Positions 9,414 to 16,106 of a stretch of DNA of 64,000 nt are shown here, piece by piece (within the stretch, counting starts at the first letter, position 1; every line of letters starts with the position of its first letter). The notes under the pieces were generated by a model that worked only from the letters and a program-made list of their open reading frames with translations, made no database searches and had not been told where the DNA came from. The position numbers and the translations under genes were made by a program. This stretch comes from CAVRCA01 sp965218045 (lineage in GTDB: Bacteria; Pseudomonadota; Alphaproteobacteria; Acetobacterales; Acetobacteraceae): NCBI GenBank assembly GCA_965218045.1, contig CBDCJX010000011.1, positions 930,001 to 994,000 of the forward strand. Reading direction: 5' to 3'.

Positions 9414-10295
9414 GTGTGGTGGTCGAAGCGGGACACCGGCGCCCAGAAGCATGACGACAAGCGGCGGGGCTTTGCCGAGCAGACGGCGGCGATCGTTGGC
9501 CAGCCCGGACGCGCGCCGGGCCTGGCGGAGGCGGCGCAGAGCATCGCCGGCCTGCTTGCCCGCGACGGGATATCGGACGAGGCATTCGAGGCGGGTCAGC
9601 CGGTGCGCGGGCAGCCGTTCCCGACGACCGGCCCGCAAGGTCATCGGGCGCGTATGCGGGACAAGCTGCTCGACCGCGGACCCGACGCCTTGGCCGATTA
9701 CGAGCTGCTGGAGATGCTGCTGTTCTTCGTGCAGCCGAAGGGCGACACCAAGCCGCTGGCGAAAGGACTGATCAACCAGTTCGGCAGCTTCGCTTCGGTG
9801 CTGTCCGCGCCGCAAAAGGATCTGTTCGCAACCCCGGGGCTGGGGCGGCATAGCGTGGCGGCGCTGAAGCTGGTGCAAGCCTCGGCCCAGCGTCTGGCGC
9901 GCGCCGAGGTGATGGACCGGCCGGTGCTCAACAACTGGGACCGGCTGCTCGACTACTTGCACGCGGTGCTGGCGCGCGAGCGGATCGAGCAGTTCCGGGT
10001 GCTGTTCCTGGACAACAAGAACCGCCTTCTCGCCGACGAGGCGCAGGCGCGCGGCACGGTGAACCACACCCCGGTCTACCCGCGCGAAGTGGTGAAACGC
10101 GCGTTGGAGCTGCACGCGACCGCGCTGATCCTGGTGCACAATCATCCGAGTGGCGACCCCACTCCCTCACGCGACGACATCGAGATGACGCAGGAGGTGA
10201 AGGCCGCGGCGCAGGTCCTCTCGATCGTGCTGCACGACCATCTCATCGTCGGCAACGGACGCTGGACCAGCCTGCGCCAGGAAGGCTTGTTGTAG
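9414..10295 (+). CDS. radC: RadC/UPF0758 family JAMM-domain protein
   Basis: A 293-residue protein with a helix-hairpin-helix region (LADYELLEMLLFF, then TPGLGRHSVAALK) and a C-terminal JAMM metalloprotease-like domain. The zinc motif reads HNHPSGDPTPSRDD near residue 241. The start is GTG at 9414; no better in-frame ATG appears before the conserved region. The family was linked to DNA repair by name, but later work made that role doubtful and its function is unsettled. The gene stands alone, upstream of a convergent tRNA-Lys. Confidence 0.88.
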   Translation: MWWSKRDTGAQKHDDKRRGFAEQTAAIVGQPGRAPGLAEAAQSIAGLLARDGISDEAFEAGQPVRGQPFPTTGPQGHRARMRDKLLDRGPDALADYELLEMLLFFVQPKGDTKPLAKGLINQFGSFASVLSAPQKDLFATPGLGRHSVAALKLVQASAQRLARAEVMDRPVLNNWDRLLDYLHAVLARERIEQFRVLFLDNKNRLLADEAQARGTVNHTPVYPREVVKRALELHATALILVHNHPSGDPTPSRDDIEMTQEVKAAAQVLSIVLHDHLIVGNGRWTSLRQEGLL

Positions 10296-10339
10296 CGCCT
10301 GCCAAGGCCGAGCGCCGAGCACGACCTTCGAGCAAGGAT

Positions 10340-10415
10340 TGGTGAGCCCGCTGGGACTCGAACCCAGGACCCCAAGATTAAAAGTCTCGTGCTCTACCAG
10401 CTGAGCTACGGGCTC
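10340..10415 (-). tRNA. tRNA-Lys (anticodon TTT)
   Basis: The reverse complement folds as a standard tRNA. The acceptor arms GAGCCCG and CGGGCTC pair fully, the D arm reads GCTCAGCTGGTAGAGC, the anticodon loop CTTTTAA gives TTT, and the T arm contains GGTTCGAGTCC. The 3' CCA is encoded in the DNA (10340-10342). Total length with CCA is 76 bases. Confidence 0.96.
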
Positions 10416-10420
10416 TCGGG

Positions 10421-10443
10421 CCCGCCTTGAACGCCAAGGCGGG
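10421..10443 (-). terminator. Hairpin between cyclophilin gene and tRNA-Lys
   Basis: Perfect 9-base arms CCCGCCTTG and CAAGGCGGG enclose a 5-base loop. It lies 21 bases past the stop of the minus-strand cyclophilin gene and just before the tRNA on the same strand, where a terminator would be expected. There is no T tract. A TTGACC box at 10454-10449 could be a -35 for the tRNA with a poor -10 (TTCAAG) overlapping the hairpin, so both readings are tentative. Confidence 0.4.
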
Positions 10444-10464
10444 CAACAGGTCAAGACAGGCCGG

Positions 10465-11031
10465 TCAGCTCGGCTTGGCGGAGCCCAAGGTCATGTGGAC
10501 GATGCGGTCCGGGTCGCTCATCGTGCCGCCCGAGCCGGAGCCGGGCTTGATCTGGTCGACATACTCCATGCCGGAGATCACCCGGCCCCAGATGGTGTAC
10601 TGGCCGTCGAGATGGGTGGACGGCGCGAACATGATGAAGAACTGGCTGTTCGCGCTGTTGGGGTTCTGCGTGCGGGCCGCCCCCACCGTGCCGCGCAGGA
10701 AGTGCGCCTTGTTGGTGAACTCGGCCGGCAGGTCGGGCAGCTTGCTGCCGCCGGTGCCGGTGCCGGTCGGGTCGCCGCCTTGGGCCATGAAGCCCGGGAT
10801 CACGCGATGGAACGGCGTGCCGTCATAGAACCCCTCGCGGATCAGCTCTTTGACGCGGGCGACGTGCTTCGGCGCCAGGTCCGGCAGCAGCTGGATCACC
10901 ACTTTATGGCCGCCCTTGAGCTCCATGATGGCGGTGTTGTCCGGATCGGGCGTGGGCTGGGCGGATGTGGCTTCGCTCATGAGAGCTCCCAAGACAGCGG
11001 ATGAGGTGAGGAGGAAAGCGCGTCGGCGCAT
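10465..11031 (-). CDS. Cyclophilin-type peptidyl-prolyl isomerase, probably exported
   Basis: A 188-residue protein. Residues 1-24 look like a signal peptide: MRRR, then a hydrophobic stretch, then a likely cut after ATSA. The cyclophilin domain has the FHRVIPGFMAQGGDP and NSANSQFFIMFA motifs, with the catalytic arginine in FHRV. GGAG nine bases before the ATG supports this start over an internal ATG at residue 18, which would give a cytoplasmic form. It catalyses cis-trans isomerisation of prolyl bonds and is probably periplasmic. It lies 11 bases downstream of coaD on the same strand. Confidence 0.9.
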   Translation of the reverse strand: MRRRAFLLTSSAVLGALMSEATSAQPTPDPDNTAIMELKGGHKVVIQLLPDLAPKHVARVKELIREGFYDGTPFHRVIPGFMAQGGDPTGTGTGGSKLPDLPAEFTNKAHFLRGTVGAARTQNPNSANSQFFIMFAPSTHLDGQYTIWGRVISGMEYVDQIKPGSGSGGTMSDPDRIVHMTLGSAKPS

Positions 11032-11042
11032 GGCGTCTCCGA

Positions 11043-11576
11043 TCAGCTACGCAGCATGCGCAGCGTACGTTCCAGGGTGAGCGGCGGAACGAAGCTCGAA
11101 ATGTCGCCGCCGAACCGGGCAATATCCTTGACGAAGCGCGACGAGATGAACTGGTGCCGCTCGGTGGCCATCAGGAACACGGTCTCGATCTCCGGGTCCA
11201 GGCGGTAGTTCATTCCGGCCATCTGGAACTCGTAGTCGAAATCGGAGACCGCGCGCAGGCCGCGAAAGATCACCTCGGCGCCCACCCTGCGGGCGAAGTC
11301 GATCAGCAAGGTGTCGTATGGCAGCACCTCGATCAAGGCGCCGCCGCTACGCTCGGTGATCGCGTCCATCTCGGCACGGACCAGCTCGACCCGCTCGTCG
11401 AGCGCGAACAGCGGGCCTTTGGCGGCATTGATCGCGACCCCGATGACCAGCTTGTCGAGCAGGCGCGCGGCGCGGCTGATGATGTCGACATGGCCGTTGG
11501 TCACCGGGTCGAACGTGCCGGGATAGATCCCGATCCGTTGCTTGCCGGCTTGCTGCGCCTGGGCCGCCTCAGCCAT
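11043..11576 (-). CDS. coaD: Phosphopantetheine adenylyltransferase
   Basis: A 177-residue nucleotidyltransferase for the fourth step of coenzyme A synthesis (4'-phosphopantetheine + ATP to dephospho-CoA). The GIYPGTFDPVTNGHVDII stretch at the N-terminus holds the T/HxGH nucleotide site, and the family motif ISSRFVK is near residue 144. The frame extends upstream, but the ATG at 11576 gives the family length. The start overlaps the end of gyrA by eight bases, so gyrA, coaD and the cyclophilin gene probably share a transcript. Confidence 0.95.
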   Translation of the reverse strand: MAEAAQAQQAGKQRIGIYPGTFDPVTNGHVDIISRAARLLDKLVIGVAINAAKGPLFALDERVELVRAEMDAITERSGGALIEVLPYDTLLIDFARRVGAEVIFRGLRAVSDFDYEFQMAGMNYRLDPEIETVFLMATERHQFISSRFVKDIARFGGDISSFVPPLTLERTLRMLRS

Positions 11577-14385
11577 CAACTCCGTCCTCCGTCTCGCCCT
11601 CTGGCCCAGCGTCGGGCTCAGGGTCGGGTCCAGCCTCGCCCGGCCCAGTGTCGTCGGTGATTTCCTCAAGGATCGGGAACACGCTGGTCACGTGCTCGCC
11701 GGCGTTGAGCCGGAACAGGGTCACGCCCATGGCGAGTCGTCCGGTGATGCGCACCTGGTCGGCGGGCACCCGGATCAGCCGCCCGGCATCGGTCACCAGC
11801 ATCACGTCGTCGCCCGGGCGAACCGGGAAGGTGGCGACCGTGGCGGTGCCGTTGCGGCCGCCGAGAGCGATGTTGGCGATGCCCTGCCCGCCGCGACCGG
11901 TCACCCGGTATTCGTACGCCGAGGAGCGCTTGCCGTAGCCTGCGTTGGTCACCGCCAGCAGCAGTTCCTCCTGCTCCGCCAGTGCCTGCCGTCGCTCGTC
12001 GGGAAGCTCGGTGGGCTCGACAATCGCTTCGGCGGCTGCCTCGTCGCCCTCTGGCTCGACCTCGACGTCGCCGTTGGTCCGACGCTGAGCGGCGGCGGCC
12101 TTGAGGTAGGCCACGCGCTCGCCCGGGCTGGCCTCGACATGGCGCAGCACCGAGAGGCTGATCACCTCGTCGCCGTTGCCGAGCCGGATGCCGCGCACGC
12201 CGGAGCTGTCGCGGCCGGCGAACACGCGCAGCATGTCGTCGGAGATCTGGAACCGGATGCACCGGCCCTTGCGGGTGGCGAGCAGCACGTCGTCGCCGTC
12301 GCGGCAGGTCGCGACCCCGATCAGCCGATCGCCCTCGTCGAGCTTCATCGCGATCAGGCCGGAGGCGCGGACGTTGCGAAAATCGCCGAGCCGGTTGCGC
12401 CGCACATTGCCCGAGGCGGTGGCGAAGACGAGGTGCAGGCTGTCCCACAAGGTCTCGTCCTGCGGCAGCGGCAGCACGGTGGTGATGCCGTCGCCGCCGA
12501 GCTCGGGCAGCAGGTTGACCAGCGCGCGGCCCTTGGCGGCCGGCCCGGCCTCGGGCAGCCGCCAGACCTTCTCGCGAAACGCCTTGCCGCCCGAGCTGAA
12601 GAACAGCACCCATTGATGGGTGTGGGCATTGAAGCTGCGGGTCACCACGTCGTCGCCGCGCGTGCCGGCACCGGTCCGGCCGCGACCGCCCCGGTTCTGC
12701 GCCCGAAAAGTCTCCAGCGGGGTGCGCTTGATGAAGCCGTCGCGGGTGATGGTGACCACCATCTGCCCGGGCTCGATCAGGCTCTCGTCGTCCGCGTCGG
12801 CGACGGCGTCGACGATGGCGGTGAGGCGCGGCGCGTCGATCTCGCGCCGCGCCTCGGCGAGCTCGCCCCGCATCACCTCCATGCGCCGGATGTGCGAGCC
12901 GAGGATCTCCAGCAGGTCGCGGATGCGCGCCGCGACCTCGGTCATCTCCTGCTGGATCTTTTCCCGTTCGAGCCCGGTGAGGCGGGCCAGCCGCAGCTCC
13001 AGGATGCCGCGCGCCTGCTCCTCGGTCAGCCGCACCGTGCCGGCTTCGGTGATGACGTTGCCGGGCTCGTCGATCAGCGCGAGCAGCGCGCCGATATCGG
13101 CCGCCGGCCAGTCGCGGTCCATCAACGCGGCGCGCGCGGTGGCGGCATCGGCGCTGGCGCGGATCAGCCGGATCACCTCGTCGATGTTGGCGACCGCGAT
13201 CGCCAGGCCGACCAGCAGGTGCGCGCGGTCCCGCGCCTTGCCCAGCTCGTGGCGGCTGCGCCGGAGGATGACGTCCTCGCGGAAGGCGATGAAGGTGAGC
13301 AGCGCGTCGCGCAGTCCCATCAGCCGCGGCCGGCCGGCGTCGAGGGCCAGCATGTTGACGGCGAAGCTGATCTGCATCTGGGTGAAGCGGAACAGCTGGT
13401 TCAGCACCACCTCGGGGGTGGCGTCGCGCTTGAGCTCGACCACCATGCGCATCCCCGACCGGTCGCTCTCGTCACGCAGGTCGGCGATGCCTTCAATCTG
13501 CTTGGCGCGAACCAGCTCGGCGATGCGCTCCAGCAGGGTCGCCTTGTTCACCTGGTAGGGCAGCTCGGTGACAATGATCGCCTGCCGGTCGCGGCGGATC
13601 TCCTCGATCTCCGCGCGCGCCCGCAGCGGCACCGAGCCGCGCCCGGTCTCGAACGCCGCACGGATGCCCGAGCGGCCGAGGATGAGCCCACCGGTCGGAA
13701 AATCCGGACCGGGGACGATGCGCATCAGCTCGTCGAGCGGCGTGTCCGGATTGTCGACCAGGGCGAGCGTGGCGTCGATGATCTCGGTCGGGTTGTGCGT
13801 CGGAATGTTGGTCGCCATGCCGACGGCGATGCCGTTGGCGCCGTTGATCAGCAGGTTCGGAAAGCTCGCCGGCAGCAGCCGCGGCTCCTCGCGGCTCTCG
13901 TCGTAGGTCGGCTGGAAGTCGACGGTGTCGCGGTCGATGTCGGCGAGCAGCAACGCGCTGGCCCGCGCTAGCCGAACCTCGGTGTAGCGCATCGCCGCCG
14001 GCGGATCGCCGTCCACCGAGCCGAAATTGCCCTGCCCGTCGATCAGCGGCACCCGCATCGAGAACGACTGCGCCATGCGCACCAGCGCGTCGTAGATCGC
14101 CGCGTCGCCGTGCGGGTGGTATTTGCCCATCACCTCGCCGACCACCGAAGCCGACTTGCGGTACGGCCGGTCGGACGTGTTGCCGATGTCCTGCATCGCA
14201 TAGAGGATGCGGCGATGCACCGGCTTGAGCCCGTCGCGCGCATCGGGCAGCGCGCGCGCGACGATGACCGACATCGCGTAGTCGAGGTAGGAGCGGCGCA
14301 TCTCCTCCTCGAGCATCACCGGCTGCAGGTCGCGCGGCGGCTCGGAGGACGGCGGGTCGGGCGGAGGATTAGGCGTGTCGCTCAA
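11569..14385 (-). CDS. gyrA: DNA gyrase subunit A
   Basis: A 938-residue type II topoisomerase A subunit that cuts and rejoins DNA during negative supercoiling. The catalytic tyrosine is in AAMRYTE (Tyr134, equivalent to E. coli Tyr122). The quinolone-determining region reads KYHPHGDAAIYD, with alanine at residue 95 where E. coli has Ser83; the aspartate equivalent to Asp87 is present. The C-terminal half has the repeated beta-pinwheel blades, and the tail is acidic. The start is TTG at 14385, which gives a short proline-rich leader. A large antisense open frame over the gene is a by-product of GC-rich coding. Confidence 0.97.
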   Translation of the reverse strand: MSDTPNPPPDPPSSEPPRDLQPVMLEEEMRRSYLDYAMSVIVARALPDARDGLKPVHRRILYAMQDIGNTSDRPYRKSASVVGEVMGKYHPHGDAAIYDALVRMAQSFSMRVPLIDGQGNFGSVDGDPPAAMRYTEVRLARASALLLADIDRDTVDFQPTYDESREEPRLLPASFPNLLINGANGIAVGMATNIPTHNPTEIIDATLALVDNPDTPLDELMRIVPGPDFPTGGLILGRSGIRAAFETGRGSVPLRARAEIEEIRRDRQAIIVTELPYQVNKATLLERIAELVRAKQIEGIADLRDESDRSGMRMVVELKRDATPEVVLNQLFRFTQMQISFAVNMLALDAGRPRLMGLRDALLTFIAFREDVILRRSRHELGKARDRAHLLVGLAIAVANIDEVIRLIRASADAATARAALMDRDWPAADIGALLALIDEPGNVITEAGTVRLTEEQARGILELRLARLTGLEREKIQQEMTEVAARIRDLLEILGSHIRRMEVMRGELAEARREIDAPRLTAIVDAVADADDESLIEPGQMVVTITRDGFIKRTPLETFRAQNRGGRGRTGAGTRGDDVVTRSFNAHTHQWVLFFSSGGKAFREKVWRLPEAGPAAKGRALVNLLPELGGDGITTVLPLPQDETLWDSLHLVFATASGNVRRNRLGDFRNVRASGLIAMKLDEGDRLIGVATCRDGDDVLLATRKGRCIRFQISDDMLRVFAGRDSSGVRGIRLGNGDEVISLSVLRHVEASPGERVAYLKAAAAQRRTNGDVEVEPEGDEAAAEAIVEPTELPDERRQALAEQEELLLAVTNAGYGKRSSAYEYRVTGRGGQGIANIALGGRNGTATVATFPVRPGDDVMLVTDAGRLIRVPADQVRITGRLAMGVTLFRLNAGEHVTSVFPILEEITDDTGPGEAGPDPEPDAGPEGETEDGVDG

Positions 14386-14742
14386 GCTATGTCGTTCCGA
14401 TCAGCAACCCGCTTGTGCCGGCGAGCGCGCGCGACAAACGGTTCCACGTCGCGGCTGCGGACGTCGAGTTGTGGCGGAGCGCCCCCCGTAACGGGTTCAC
14501 CGGGACGATGTAGCACACCGGGCCGCGATTGAACATTGCCGGGGTTGCGCCGCTCGGCGTTGCCGGCAGCCGGGCCGGATTCGATAGCGCAAATGCTATT
14601 ACATGGGGGGAGCAATTTGGCCGGAGATCACCTATATTGCGCGCAGCCCGGGGGCGCCGGGCCCGGCATCCCAGCGCTGCGCGAAACGTGATGAGCGAAT
14701 CGGCCGAGCCCTGGACCGCAATGTCCATTCCACGAGACCGTT
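14386..14742. other. 357-base gap between divergent gyrA and cold-shock gene
   Basis: No convincing gene is seen on either strand; the short open frames here lack homology-like features. The gap must carry the promoters of gyrA (minus) and the cold-shock gene (plus). An AT-rich TATATT at 14633-14638 could be a -10 for the cold-shock gene with a leader of about 100 bases, but no good -35 lies at the right distance. Confidence 0.5.
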
Positions 14743-15366
14743 ATGAGTTATCCCGACCGTCGCTTCCGAGCCCAGTCCCGAGACAATCCGGAGGATGGCG
14801 GCTCGCGATACCGCCAGCCCCGTCCCGATCACGGGTTCTCCGATGATCCGCTGCCCACCCAAGGCAGCGTGAAGTGGTTCAACCCGGACAAGGGGTTCGG
14901 CTTCGTCACCCTGGAGGACGGGTCCGACTGCTTCCTGCACGCCTCGGCGCTGACCCGGGCGGGTCTCAGTGTCAACGAGGGCGACACCGTCCGCGTGCGC
15001 GTCGGCCAGGGTCCACGCGGGCGCCAGGTGTCCGAGGTGCTGGAGGTGCAGCCCGGTACGGGCGCGCCGCAACGCAGGTCGCCGGGTTTCGGCGGACCGC
15101 CGAGCCGGCCGCGCCCGGGCGGTGGCCGGCCCTATCCGGGCGCCAGTTCCGGCCCGACCGTCGAGACGCACGGCACGGTGAAGTGGTGGAACGCCAGCAA
15201 GGGGTTCGGCTTCATCACGCCCGCGGACGGCAGCAAGGACGTGTTCGTCCATATCTCCACGCTGAACCGCTGCGGCATCCAGCAGCTCGCTGAGGGCCAG
15301 CCGGTGTCGATCCGGGTGAGCCAGGGACCGAAGGGTCCCGAAGCGGTCGACGTCTCGCTCGGCTGA
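14743..15366 (+). CDS. Cold-shock protein with two CSD domains
   Basis: A 207-residue protein with two cold-shock (OB-fold) domains. Domain 1 covers residues 40-105 (RNP1 KGFGFV, RNP2 DCFLHAS) and domain 2 covers residues 142-206 (RNP1 KGFGFI, RNP2 DVFVHIS). An Arg/Gly/Pro-rich linker joins them, and the N-terminus is charged and probably disordered. CSD proteins bind single-stranded RNA and DNA and melt mRNA structure. Double-domain forms of this size are common in Alphaproteobacteria. It is convergent with ssb. Confidence 0.93.
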   Translation: MSYPDRRFRAQSRDNPEDGGSRYRQPRPDHGFSDDPLPTQGSVKWFNPDKGFGFVTLEDGSDCFLHASALTRAGLSVNEGDTVRVRVGQGPRGRQVSEVLEVQPGTGAPQRRSPGFGGPPSRPRPGGGRPYPGASSGPTVETHGTVKWWNASKGFGFITPADGSKDVFVHISTLNRCGIQQLAEGQPVSIRVSQGPKGPEAVDVSLG

Positions 15367-15423
15367 TCCCCGCGCCAAGCCGCCGCGCGGCTCTCGGCGG
15401 TGCTGGATGACGTGAAGCCGGCG

Positions 15424-15933
15424 CTAGAACGGGATCTCGTCGTCGAGGTCGCCGCCGCTCGGCGCGTCCCAGCCGGAACCGCCCCCCGAGCCGCCCCGTG
15501 CCCCGCCTCGGGAGGAGGCTGCCGGGGCACGGCCACCACCATACCCGCCGCCTTCGTTCTCGCCGCCAGCCTCGCCGCCGCGACTGCTATCGAGAAGGGT
15601 GAGCTCGCCCCGGAACCGGTCGATCACCACCTCGGTGGTGTATTTCTCCTGGCCGGACTGATCGGTCCATTTGCGGGTTTGCAACGCGCCCTCGACATAG
15701 ACCTTGCGGCCCTTGCGCAGAAAACGCTCGGCGACGTCGCCCAGCCGCTCGTTGAAGATCACCACCCGGTGCCACTCGGTGCGCTCCTTGCGCTCGCCGC
15801 TGGCCTTGTCGTTCCAGGTGTCGCTGGTGGCGAGGGTGAAGTTCACGATCTTGGCGCCCGCCTGGGTATTCCGCACTTCCGGGTCCTTGCCCAGATTGCC
15901 GACCAGGATCACCTTGTTGACGCTACCAGCCAT
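15424..15933 (-). CDS. ssb: Single-stranded DNA-binding protein
   Basis: A 169-residue SSB. The N-terminal OB fold begins MAGSVNKVILVGNLGKDPE and includes the WHRVVIFNERL segment. A Gly-rich linker follows, then the acidic tip DLDDEIPF that docks repair and replication partners. It coats single-stranded DNA during replication, repair and recombination. GAGGGA precedes the ATG. It is transcribed divergently from uvrA across a 173-base gap that contains a LexA-type box. Confidence 0.97.
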   Translation of the reverse strand: MAGSVNKVILVGNLGKDPEVRNTQAGAKIVNFTLATSDTWNDKASGERKERTEWHRVVIFNERLGDVAERFLRKGRKVYVEGALQTRKWTDQSGQEKYTTEVVIDRFRGELTLLDSSRGGEAGGENEGGGYGGGRAPAASSRGGARGGSGGGSGWDAPSGGDLDDEIPF

Positions 15934-16033
15934 CCATCAAATCCCTCATTGATCCACACGGAGCGCGTGGGTTGGAAGACGCGATCCTATCACGACCATC
16001 ATCCACCCTGATCCATAAGAATTCGGCAACAAG

Positions 16034-16050
16034 TGTGGCAAGATGCCACA
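16034..16050. repeat. 7-3-7 inverted repeat upstream of uvrA
   Basis: Perfect arms TGTGGCA and TGCCACA around AGA, about 57 bases before the uvrA start and 9 bases before the LexA-type box. It could be a regulator site or an RNA hairpin in the uvrA leader. No known regulator is assigned. Confidence 0.5.
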
Positions 16051-16058
16051 ACAGGTGC

Positions 16059-16073
16059 GAACATCTCAAGAAC
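16059..16073. promoter_or_regulatory. LexA-type SOS box (GAAC-N7-GAAC)
   Basis: GAAC at 16059-16062 and again at 16070-16073, separated by exactly seven bases. This is the reverse of the GTTC-N7-GTTC direct repeat known as the LexA site in Alphaproteobacteria. It lies in the shared upstream region of ssb and uvrA, 34 bases before the uvrA start, so it is well placed to control uvrA and perhaps ssb during DNA damage. Confidence 0.8.
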
Positions 16074-16106
16074 GACCGAGTCGATTTCCAAAACGGGACA
16101 GCAGGC

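Noticed and set aside
10426..10454. Sigma70 promoter for tRNA-Lys
   Set aside because: The -35 box TTGACC is good at a 17-base spacing, but the -10 (TTCAAG) is poor and overlaps a strong hairpin, so it is not listed as a promoter.
11542..13971. 809-codon open frame antisense to gyrA
   Set aside because: A by-product of GC-rich codon usage; gyrA on the other strand is certain and the antisense product resembles nothing known.
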